From positions 11,983 through 75,982 of the forward strand of contig JADKCK010000037.1 of NCBI GenBank assembly GCA_016718845.1: 64,000 bases of DNA, written 5' to 3'. This DNA is from Sphingobacteriales bacterium (GTDB taxonomy: Bacteria; Bacteroidota; Bacteroidia; Chitinophagales; UBA2359). The stretch's first letter is position 1. Each line of letters starts with the position of its first letter. Under the pieces are notes generated by a model. That model ran no database searches and was not told where the DNA came from. It saw nothing but the letters and a program-made list of their open reading frames with translations. Below are positions 36,301 to 44,200 of this stretch, one piece after another. A program made the position numbers and the translations under genes.

Positions 36301-36968
36301 GTTCCATTTGGTTTGGCAATAATTGCAATTACGCCTAAACCTGGTAGGCGCAGTTGGTCGGTTAGGTTTTGCCAGTGTACGCCATTATCGGTAGTTTTCC
36401 ACAAACCAGCTGTATTAGAGCCTGCAAAAATAGTATTTACTGGCGATTGCCCAGGTGGGGCATATACACAACGCACATAACCCGAGTTTTGGCTAGCAGT
36501 TATTACGGGTCCTAATTGTTGCCAGTTGCTGTTGCCCGAGTTACAAATAGTATTGGGGTTAGTAAGGACAGATAGGTATTGTGCGTAGGCATTAAAATTG
36601 CCTGTTGCACCTACTCTGTTACTCCAAAAGTTTTCCCAACGTGTAAATCGATGGGCAAAGTTTTGGTCTTCGGGGTGTTGGCTAATGTACTGTCTGGCTT
36701 GTCGAGCAATTTCGTAAAACGAGGTCGTTTTTTTATTCATCGCCGTATACAAAGCAACTACTTGCGGATTTGTTACTTCGGTTGCTTCCTCCTCTTCGTA
36801 GCCCTGCCCCAAAACCAATTGCCCGCTTCCTATCACGGCGCAACAGGTTAAAACAAGGCTATAAAGCCCACATATTACCCCCCCCCTAATATGTAATAGG
36901 TTGGGAAGTAAAGACAGTAAGGGGTTTAATACGCCCTTTCTCAACGCGGGAATTAAATTTCTGTTCAT
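33366..36968 (-). CDS. BNR/Asp-box sortilin-like T9SS giant, N-terminal fragment
   Basis: 1200 residues beginning with a long export signal region (cleavage probably near VLGQG, residue 54). This region is crossed by a G9 tract coding HIRGGVICG. A multi-bladed propeller with Asp-box/BNR motifs follows, for example KTTDGGINWQNV, KSTDGGNTWAATS, KSIDAGATWQVIS and KSTDGGISWANLN, as in sortilin/VPS10-like exported glycosidase-related proteins. From about residue 930 a right-handed beta-helix starts (TIRVQAHKSLTINGTLNMAA). The frame ends at 33366 with ELAFG, where an A-run indel hides RIGIWVNNTGPN. The reconstructed protein is about 1730 residues and surface located. A binding or glycan-degrading role is possible, but no catalytic residue set was identified. 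Confidence 0.8.
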   Translation of the reverse strand: MNRNLIPALRKGVLNPLLSLLPNLLHIRGGVICGLYSLVLTCCAVIGSGQLVLGQGYEEEEATEVTNPQVVALYTAMNKKTTSFYEIARQARQYISQHPEDQNFAHRFTRWENFWSNRVGATGNFNAYAQYLSVLTNPNTICNSGNSNWQQLGPVITASQNSGYVRCVYAPPGQSPVNTIFAGSNTAGLWKTTDNGVHWQNLTDQLRLPGLGVIAIIAKPNGTEPPTTMYIGTGNSVGFFENYGVGVFKSTDGGNTWAATSLDYTAVEQQPIEKLMFDETDATYNTIYALGQSKLWKTTDGGINWQNVTSTLTLQWDETFSGVEIIPGLANTLVLSTKKHGWPYSGANIYKSIDAGATWQVISPNASNMQNPAGYYFKTEAFHVDVSAFAPGKIFAMYNDYEEITDAQGAIIGNTLHNKPYMSLDLATPDAKWQVLNATVNTDVGFFGAGFEISDADFSVIYSGKLCLQKSIDLGSSFLPALSSSATTCPDSDDQHADLRGFQIYTPNTGGVNDVILIGTDGGVSKSTDGGISWANLNGSTLILTQFYDITNSSARPGIIAGGAQDNHTYLRQTNGQWSLYAYGDGGHTIMDANTPTTIYGRGNANLFKSVNDNISSLTTVYTNNIGSVFDDFLMTAKPEQSSTLYFAKDEFFQIIDGTGTLPNPTFSKNLALGDYFVNVYGTTYPIIYFNARALSAAPSNGNIVDLAGDIKYDNDPNPNVEDWKEGTALFKSENGGTGAWSVVSYIHGRVNAIAIDPRNPNHICIAKGGFPTDDTGQTQGRVEESINGGLTFTDMSLNNGLTPFPVNALAYVNGSNGILYAGTDVGVYRYNPATNAWGCFNHNLPVCIVTDLEIDYCKRLLHIGTFGRGIWQSNLDNADFAQDYLITENTIYQQGRVINAANTIRVQAHKSLTINGTLNMAANAFIIVEPSAELIINGKITNACGDMWGGIRVLGNKTLGQTGSYPDCLQGKVTINAGAKIEHARDAISTWNGSDANTAGGIIIANGATFTNNHRDLEFMQYNNYYSGFSHPNLSNFYNCTFTIDNNYRNTDPIHRVTMWDVDGVQFKKCNFINNNTNLPDAQQNFYGIYSIDAGYKVGSNSAADACTFQKLSCGIKATRAAGNHTISVQRSNFTGNTVGIITQNVNTAKIVNNTFTLHNPARGNLGFGLIVYTGTGYKIQKNTFIGNNVANKTELAFG
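36870..36894. repeat. C9 tract in a perfect 8-bp inverted repeat
   Basis: acatatta (36870-36877), nine C, then taatatgt (36887-36894). It lies inside the signal-peptide region of the minus-strand giant, where it is read as G9 in frame. It is equivalent to 693-718 but inverted relative to its gene. Confidence 0.75.
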
Positions 36969-37157
36969 CTTGTTAAAGATTTGTTTTTGAACGTGAAAAA
37001 TTAGGGAATAATATTACAATATGGTGATGTGAAGATGTATGAGCTTGTCACCATTTCATTCCTTCACCACTTCACCACTTTTACGAAGAGCAAAAATACT
37101 AAAACTTTTTTAAACTTGCTTAGTTTTGGTACACACACTAACACATTTATTTTTTAA

Positions 37158-37188
37158 AATCCCCCCCTTGCCCCCCTTCGAGGGGGGG
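37158..37188. repeat. C-rich palindromic element, short copy
   Basis: aatcccccccttgcccccct followed by tcgagggggggaat, the minimal form of the element found in frame in allB, here intergenic. A tacatacata microsatellite follows. Confidence 0.8.
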
Positions 37189-37244
37189 AATACATACATA
37201 CATACACACCTTTTACGTGTCGGGACACAATCCTACTACCATTA

Positions 37245-37283
37245 TATCCGTAGCAAGAGGGTTTAAACCCTCCGTTACGGATA
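37245..37283. repeat. REP-like hairpin
   Basis: tatccgta and tacggata enclose gagggttt/aaaccctc, giving a 39-bp interrupted palindrome. Confidence 0.75.
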
Positions 37284-37344
37284 AAATGGTACATCTTTAC
37301 ACTGCAACATTGTTTTAAACAGCCCCAAAGCAAGGCGAAAATGT

Positions 37345-37690
37345 CTTGTTGCGCGCTTGCAATGCTACGTTGCGCGCTTGCAATGCTACGTTGCGCGCTT
37401 GCAATGCTACGTTGCGCTTGCAATGCTACGTTGCGCGCTTGCAATGCTACGTTGCGCGCTTGCAATGCTACGTTGCGCGCTTGCAATGCTACGTTGCGCG
37501 CTTGCAATGCTACGTTGCGCGCTTGCAATGCTACGTTGCGCGCTTGCAATGCTACGTTGCGCGCTTGCAATGCTACGTTGCGCGATGCTCGTTGCGCTTG
37601 CAATGCTACGTTGCTTGCAATGCTACGTTGCTTGCAATGCCACGTTGCGCTTGCAATACCACGTTGCGCGCTTGCAATACCACGTTGCGC
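37345..37690. repeat. 21-bp tandem array, about 15 units, open in five frames
   Basis: Unit gcgcgcttgcaatgctacgt plus t, with deletions (loss of gcgc) and a few substitutions at the right end. All three plus frames and two of three minus frames lack stops and give heptapeptide repeats (ACNATLR, ARNVALQ and so on). It is the same period as the array at 17-226 but a different sequence. Confidence 0.95.
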
Positions 37691-37813
37691 GTAAAAAAAC
37701 GTGTAAAAAAAAGCAGAAATTTAGTTTTTTTTTGCTTTTCATGCAACCAAACACAATTTTGTTCGTCTATATACCGTTCTATAACAGTTAAAAACTTTAA
37801 AATCAATTATCCA

Positions 37814-38428
37814 ATGAAAAAAGTCTATTATCCTCGAACAGAGGGCAACGTACCAAAGTATTTCAGCAACATTGCCAATTTGCTGAACACTAAATTAGCT
37901 GCCAAATATGGCGTTTCTGCTACCGATTTGGCACTAATAAACGACTATAACCAGCAAATACCGCTTGTAATAGCCAAAGCACACGACGATACACAAATAG
38001 CACAGGCAAGTACCAACACCAAAAACACTATAGCAATGCTAAAACGGCTCAAAACGAGTAATAAGCAACCTAACTACTAATCCCGATTTTGACGAAGCCG
38101 ACGCCGAAGCCATGGGCATACGCCAAGATAGTACCCCCATTAACCCCAACGATGCCAAAGCCCATATTACAGGCATTACCGTACTGCCCGACCAAGTAAT
38201 TATTGATTGGCTAAAAGGACAAATGCACGGCGTATTGGTAGAAACAAGCTACGATGGAGCAAACTGGGTAAAACTAGACAAAGACAACCGCTCGCCCTAC
38301 GAAGATACCCGCAAAACCAAGTACATCAGCAAGCCGAAACCCGCCATTATCGCCTACGCTATATCTACAAAGACCAATTAGTGGGGCATTACTCCGATGT
38401 GGTAAAAGCCGAAGTGGCTATTTATTAG
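37814..38428 (+). CDS. Fibronectin-like domain protein, broken by two frameshifts
   Basis: The start MKKVYYPRTEGNVPKYFSNI, followed by an N-terminal helical domain (ATDLALINDYNQQIPLVIAK), belongs to a small uncharacterised family in which the helical part precedes a fibronectin-III-like domain. That second domain is present as KAHITGITVLPDQVIIDWLK, VETSYDGANWVKLDKDNRSP and ETRHYRLRYIYKDQLVGHYS. The segments lie in three frames: 37814-38080, about 38080-38314 (nominal start 38112) and about 38314-38428. The second break is in an AAAA run. No signal peptide. About 205 residues if repaired; function unknown. Confidence 0.65.
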
Positions 38429-38454
38429 CTCTTGCTTGTCTATTAGTTATAACC

Positions 38455-38518
38455 TAAAAAAACAACAAGAAACACCGAGAACACAGAGATGTTACTCTAT
38501 GTTTTCGGTGTTTTGTTA
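38455..38518. repeat. Palindrome family 2 (ACAACAAGAAACACCGAG)
   Basis: aacaacaagaaacaccgaga pairs with tcggtgttttgttat through a 20-bp middle. It is related to 15806-15867 and the half copies at 11231-11256 and 16497-16530. Confidence 0.7.
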
Positions 38519-38694
38519 TAAAATAACCTTCCTAATGAGGTACAAAAAACAAAGCTATTAACCCCACAGCTAACACAACTACCAATCTTTGCAAAGCTAA
38601 CCACACATTTGTCGTAGCACAAAAAAACATCGTGCAACCATTAAAGCCTTTTAATCATCTACACAGCATCTTATTTACACCAAAATAACAACTA

Positions 38695-39675
38695 ATGAAA
38701 AAGATGTTCGCCTTTGTGCTTTATGTTTTTAGTTTTTGTGTAGCTAATGCACTTACAGCAGCTACCTATTTTCCCCCATGCCAAGCATCGTTTGGCACTA
38801 TCATCAACCCCAATCAGCAAGTATTGTGTGCAGGCAGCAACAATACCGAGTTAATTTTGGTAGATGATGCAGCGTTTCCGTACACTACCCTATATTTATT
38901 GGTTGATGATGATGCAGGTATTGTTAGGGCGATGCAGCCAAACAGTATCTTTGCATTGGCAGATGCCGCAGCAGGCTCGTACCACATCTACCCCATAAAC
39001 CTACTTGCCGAGCAATTGCCAAGCCTGTACAACTTAGTACAAACTTCATCTACCCCAATAAATACCCTCGATACTATGTTGCAAAACAATAGTGTGTGCT
39101 TTGCATTAGATACTGTTGGTGTAGGTATAGAGGTGTTAGAGCCGCTTGGGTTGTTTATAAACGAAGAGTGTGAGTTTGACTTAGATTACATAGAATTAGT
39201 AGTAACTTTCTTTGGAGGTTATCCACAGTATAATCCAGACTCTGTTTATGCGCTAAATGGATCTTTGAATGGAGAGTTTGTTTATGGAGATACAGTTGTA
39301 CAATGGTTTGCAGATAACGTTATTTATGACTTAATACTTACAGCAGGTGGTTGCGAGGAGGTGTTGATGAAAGAAGATATAGTTACATGTAGTTTGTGCA
39401 ATAACTATCCAGGTCAGTTAAACGTAGATACTAGTATTATTTGCAATGGTGTAGTTAGTGTTGATGTAATTGATGAAGATGTAGAAGGGGCTATTTTAGT
39501 TTATGTGTTACACAATACGCCTCCTTTATTTACTACATCGGATACCTTATTTAATGTATTGGCTATCAACAGCAGTGGTATATTTGACCTAAACAATGTA
39601 CCTAACCTAATAGAGGGTGCAACCTATTATCTATCGGCAGTTATAGGGGACGACGGTATTTGGAAAATGGAGTGA
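38695..39675 (+). CDS. T9SS-sorted acidic secreted protein, N-terminal fragment
   Basis: The signal peptide (MKKMFAFVLYVFSFCVANAL) is followed by beta-rich domains with paired Cys residues (CNNYPGQLNVDTSIICNGVV) and GATYYLSAVIGDDG, as in SprB-associated modules of gliding Bacteroidota. The protein is acidic and has no catalytic motif. The frame stops at 39675 in TGGAAAATGGAG, where an AAAA indel separates it from the sorting domain. Confidence 0.75.
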   Translation: MKKMFAFVLYVFSFCVANALTAATYFPPCQASFGTIINPNQQVLCAGSNNTELILVDDAAFPYTTLYLLVDDDAGIVRAMQPNSIFALADAAAGSYHIYPINLLAEQLPSLYNLVQTSSTPINTLDTMLQNNSVCFALDTVGVGIEVLEPLGLFINEECEFDLDYIELVVTFFGGYPQYNPDSVYALNGSLNGEFVYGDTVVQWFADNVIYDLILTAGGCEEVLMKEDIVTCSLCNNYPGQLNVDTSIICNGVVSVDVIDEDVEGAILVYVLHNTPPLFTTSDTLFNVLAINSSGIFDLNNVPNLIEGATYYLSAVIGDDGIWKME

Positions 39676-40037
39676 TTGATGATTATACTGATGGTTGTAC
39701 AGTGGTGTCGGAGAGTAAGCAGTTTGTTTACCACACCAATTGCGACCCAATAGGTATCAACACACCAACACATTTGGGTGCATTACAGTTACAATTAAGT
39801 CCTGTGCCTGCCCATAATGTATTGCAGATAACTTATGTAGCTACACAAAAAAGCACCATAAACGCAGTAGTTTATGATGCTTTGGGTAGCGTACTTGATG
39901 TGTTTTGTGTGGCTGCCAACGAGGGTAAAGGTACATATCCCTTGGCTATTGATAGCTATGCTTCGGGGATTTATTTTGTGCGGCTAAACGATAGTCAATA
40001 CAGTGCAGTAGCTAAGTTTGTGAGGAGGAAGGAGTGA
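39660..40037 (+). CDS. T9SS sorting domain of the preceding gene (fragment)
   Basis: Reads ENGVIDDYTDGCTVVSESKQ and then a type A sorting domain with LSPVPAHNVLQITY (NPA replaced by VPA), VVYDALGSVLDVF, YASGIYFVRLND and a final KFVRRKE. Joined to the upstream fragment it gives about 445 residues. The C-terminus runs into the GGAGTGAAG repeat. Confidence 0.75.
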   Translation: MENGVIDDYTDGCTVVSESKQFVYHTNCDPIGINTPTHLGALQLQLSPVPAHNVLQITYVATQKSTINAVVYDALGSVLDVFCVAANEGKGTYPLAIDSYASGIYFVRLNDSQYSAVAKFVRRKE

Positions 40038-40275
40038 AGGAGGAGGAGCGAAGGAGTGAAGAAGGAAACAGTGAAGGAGTGAAGGAGTGAAGATAAGGAG
40101 TGAAGGAGTGAAGATGAAGGAAGGAGTGAAGGAGTGAAAGGAGTGAAGGAGTGAAGGAGTGAAGGAGCGAAGGAGCGAAGGAGTGAAGGAGCGAAGGAGT
40201 GAAGGAGTGAAAACTCACCACTTCACCACATCGCAACATCGCAACATCACCACATCGAAAACATCGCCACATCAC
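40018..40275. repeat. GGAGTGAAG low-complexity array
   Basis: About twenty imperfect ggagtgaa/ggagcgaa units to 40215, then a CACATCGCAACATC repeat to about 40275. It overlaps the end of the T9SS gene and separates it from convergent dcd. Confidence 0.85.
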
Positions 40276-40288
40276 AACATCACCACTG

Positions 40289-40825
40289 TTAAAACTCGTT
40301 TTTCCACATCATCGACTCTACGGGTTTTATGGTTCGGGTGGTGTATTTGGCGTTGTGTTTGTTGGCGTAGTTGTTGTTTACGTCGCCATCTATCATAAAA
40401 TAGATAAGTTGCCCTATGGGCATACCTGCATATACGCGCACGGGTTGCACACACGATATTTCGAGTGTCCAGGTGTTGCAAAAACCTACATCGCCCTTGC
40501 CTGCGGTGGCATGAATATCGATGCCCAAACGCCCAATACTTGATTTACCCTCTAAGAAAGGCACATGGCGGTGGGTTTCGGTGTATTCTTCGGTGGCTCC
40601 GAGGTATAAAGTGCCGGGTTGTAAGATATAGCCTTCGGGCGGAATGATGATTTCTTCAATCTCGTTATGCTTTTTGGCATCTAAGATGTGGCTTTTGTAG
40701 ATAGCAAGGTATTTACTTAGGTGTACGTCGTAGGAGTTGCTGCCCAAACACTCGGGTCTAAAAGGCTCAATAACAATGTGGTTGTTGGCTATTTCTGTTA
40801 AAATAGCTTTGTCGGATAGTATCAT
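40289..40825 (-). CDS. dcd: dCTP deaminase
   Basis: Converts dCTP to dUTP (or to dUMP in bifunctional members) for thymidylate synthesis. The trimeric dUTPase-like fold is recognisable by LGSNSYDVHL, EGKSSIGRLGIDIHATAG (residues 92-109; Ser95, Ser96 and Arg99 bind phosphates) and the catalytic Glu122 in TLEIS. The 178-residue length is normal. It starts at ATG 40825 and is intact, with no partner gene adjacent. Confidence 0.95.
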   Translation of the reverse strand: MILSDKAILTEIANNHIVIEPFRPECLGSNSYDVHLSKYLAIYKSHILDAKKHNEIEEIIIPPEGYILQPGTLYLGATEEYTETHRHVPFLEGKSSIGRLGIDIHATAGKGDVGFCNTWTLEISCVQPVRVYAGMPIGQLIYFMIDGDVNNNYANKHNAKYTTRTIKPVESMMWKNEF

Positions 40826-40910
40826 TGTGGGAAATTTATGGTAAGATTAGATGTGCAGTTTAATAGTATCGAGTAAGGTTTCTTGAAGTTGGTACTTATA
40901 TTGCTACTAC

Positions 40911-41105
40911 CATAGGCGATACAAGTATTGCTACTACCAGAGCAAGTATCGCTATAACATAGGCGATACAAGTATTGCTACTACCAGAGCAAGTATCGCT
41001 ATAACATAGGCGATACAAGTATTGCTACTACCAGAGCAAGTATCGTTTACACCATAGGCGATACAAGTATTGCTACTACCAGAGCAAGTATCGCTACTAC
41101 CAGAT
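40911..41105. repeat. 47-bp tandem repeat, about 4 copies
   Basis: Unit cataggcgatacaagtattg, then ctactaccagagcaagtatc, then gctataa, starting at 40911, 40958, 41005 and 41053. Each unit contains gcgatac and its inverse gtatcgc. It lies between dcd and the lysyl oxidase gene. Confidence 0.9.
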
Positions 41106-41175
41106 GAAGCATCAAAGGTACGACATAAAAGCAAACGAGCTAAGTAGTTGGCTGAAAAAAGTAGCTACTATATCA

Positions 41176-41212
41176 AAACACGCTGCCCAATTGTAGTTTG
41201 GGCAGCGTGTTT
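41176..41212 (-). terminator. Hairpin terminator of the lysyl oxidase gene
   Basis: A 15-bp stem (aaacacgctgcccaa) with a 6-nt loop, 28 bp beyond the stop at 41240. Confidence 0.88.
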
Positions 41213-41239
41213 GTGGTATAGGTTGTGGGTAATGATAGG

Positions 41240-44200
41240 CTATTTAACCACTACCAACTTTTGATTTACACGGGTTACACCATCATTCAACTCTACCAAA
41301 TAATAACCTTGTGGCAATGCGGTAAGGTCTATGTTTAGTTGGTTTTCGCCCAAAGTAGCATTAGCTTGTTGTTGCAATACGGTTTTACCCAAGGCATCAA
41401 ACAGGCGTATGGTAATTGGGTTTTCGGTGTCGGTGTAGTAGTTAATGGTAACGGCATTATTGGCGGGGTTAGGTGTAAGTGTTAATGCTTCGGCAGTAAA
41501 TTCGTTGTCGGTTTTTGCTGCGTCTTGTTCGTCGGCATACAACATACCTGCACAGCCTGCTGTAACAAAGGTATTGAGGGTGCTAAATGCACTTGATGTA
41601 CCGCCAGTACAGTTGGCACGCACCTTCCACTCGTAGTTTTTGCAGGCACTTAGGGTGTTAACTGTTTTTGAGTTGCCTGTAAGCGGACCAATGGTTGTCC
41701 AGGTGGCAGTACCTACTTTGCGTCCTTGTATGGTATAGTTTGTTGCTCCTGCCACCGAACTCCACTGTAATTTAGCGCTGGTATTGGTAATGTTTACCAC
41801 ATTAAGCGTAGCAGGTGGATTAAGGTTTGAGGTGATGCTGGCACTGGCGGTAGCAGTACAGTTGGTAGCATCGCTAACGGTAACGGTGTAGGTAGCCGCC
41901 GATAGGTTATTGATAGTACTGCTTATTTGTCCGTTGCTCCAAGCAAGGCTGTAGGGGGCTGTGCCGCCTGTGCTTGTTGCACTCATCGAGCCTAAAGCGC
42001 CGCAGGCAGCATTGTTAACATTGCCTATGGTGGTAGTAGGTGTTGATTGAGTAATGGTAGCTGCTGCTGTAGCCGTACAAGCATTGGCAGCCGTAACGGT
42101 AACGGTATAGGTTCCACTCGATGCGGCATTAATGCCCGATGTGGTGCTACCGTTGCTCCACAAATACGCGGTATAAGTACCACCTGTTGGGGTTAAAGTA
42201 GCTGTTTGTCCAGCGCAAATGTTGGCATTAGTTAAGTTAGCGGTTGGTTTTGCTTTTAGTTGTAGGGTAACAGTGCTAATGGCAAAACAACTGTTGGGTA
42301 ACTCTACGCGGGCATATACAGTTGCGGCGGGACTATTGTACGAGGTGGCGTTAAGGGCGTTAGTGCCATTTTGTGCATCGTTTTGGTTAGCAAAAAAGCG
42401 TGCCGAAACACCTACTAAACTACTTGGTACAACGGCAGCACTACTTAAATTAAAGTTGGCAGTACCATTACCTAAGTCGCAGGCTTGTAGGGTGGCATTG
42501 TTGGCAGTTACGCCCAAAGCACCTGTACCGCCTGTTTGTTGTAAGATGATGTTGGCTGTTGATGAGGTAAAGTTAGTAACCAACACCAAAAAGCCCTGAC
42601 CAGCGGCTGTTACTGTTAGGTTTGCGGTTCCGCCTATGGTTCCTGTATAATCGCAAGAAATAGGTGCAGGTAGTGTGCCACAACTAACGGCGGCTTCGCT
42701 GCTAAATGGTCCCCAAACAGCATAGTCAATATCAATAGCTGGTGATGCGTTTATGTTAAGTGTAACCGTACCTAATTTAGAGGCAGGCAACCAGAACCAA
42801 CGCGGTTTGGGTCGTTGGCTTAAACAACCATAGTTATTGCCTGTTTCGGCGGTACCTGTGGTGGATACTGGATAGGTAAAAGGAGCATTTAAGCAGGCAC
42901 GCACGGCTGTAAAGCAACAAACGGCTACGGTTTTGGTAGCTGTGGCATTACAACCATTAGCATCGGTAATGGTAACGGTATAAGTGCCTGCATCTACATT
43001 AGTGCGGTTTTGGGTAGTTACGCCATCGTTCCATGCAAAGGTATAGGGGGCGGTGCCGCTGCTAACAGCAAGGTTGAGCGATACATTTGCGCTACAAGTG
43101 CCACCGCTAATAGTGCCGCTTGGTGCTGCTGCCAATGCCAAAGTAATGGTGCTAATGGCATAACAACCCGTTGACGACTCTACGCGGGCATATACCGTTG
43201 TGGCTGCCGACACATAAGGCGTTTGGGCAATGGCGTTGGTTTTGTTATTGGCATCGGCTAAGGTTGGATAATAAGATACCGTTGCCCCTGTTAGCGATGC
43301 GGGTACAACGGCGGCATTGCTCAACACAAAACTACCGGTATTGTTGCCTGTATTGCACGCTGTAAGGGTAGCTGCTTGTGCCGTAACACCCACAGAGCCT
43401 GTACCGCCCGTTTGTTGTAATACAATATTGGTGATGGCTGCACTTTGGTTGGTGGTTAATAGCAAATAAACTTGTCCGGCGGTAGCACCTGTAAGGGTAA
43501 AGTTGGTATTGGGTGCGGGTCCGCTTTCGCAATGGATAGGCGTACCTAAACTACCACAGCTACCTAATGCGGCGGCTACGTTGGCAAATGGTCCCCAAAC
43601 GGCGTAGTTTATGTTTGCACCGGCGGTATTATTGGCGCTGATGCTGATGTTGCCGCTGCTGCTAACGGGCAGGTAAGTCCATCCGCGGTTACTGGTATTG
43701 TTGATACAGCCAATAGCTCCTGTATTGTTCGACGAGGTGTTGGCGGGGTACGAAAACGCACCATTTAAACACACCTGCATAGCCAAGCTGCACGAAGGTG
43801 GCAAGGTAGGTGTGTAGTAGTATTGTGCTACAAACTCTTCTAGATGGTCGTTTACTAAGGTAAAATTGTTTAACAATACATCGCTAATACTAATAGAGGC
43901 ATTGGAGTAGTAAAGGCGCAAAAAAGGAGCAAAGTCGTCGATGTGTTCTATGTGTGTGGTATCGCTTGGATAAATAATAACCCTGCCTGTTGTGGCATTA
44001 TAGTATACATTGGCATTATAGTCGGCAATTGGTTGTAATACAGCATTGGTAATATTTATGCCGCTTACATCAAACTGCAAAGCGTGCAAATGTGTAATAG
44101 GCGAACGAAGGTAAATGTCAATGTATTGATTGGCGGCGCTATAATTGCCAATGGCAAACCAAGCGGTATCGTTGGGGTTGTAGATATTAAAGGCGGGCAG

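Larger units (their letters stand above)
36969..37813. other. 845-bp gene-free region rich in repeats
   Basis: Holds, in order, a GTGAAG-like remnant (37023-37080), a C-rich palindrome (37158-37188), a REP-like hairpin (37245-37283) and the 21-bp array (37345-37690). No credible gene is seen. Confidence 0.7.

Noticed and set aside
37154..37603. Minus-strand protein of ARNVALQ repeats, and three plus-strand frames
   Set aside because: Artefacts of the 21-bp array; five frames are open at once.
40952..41134. Small membrane-like minus-strand frame
   Set aside because: It is the translation of the 47-bp repeat.
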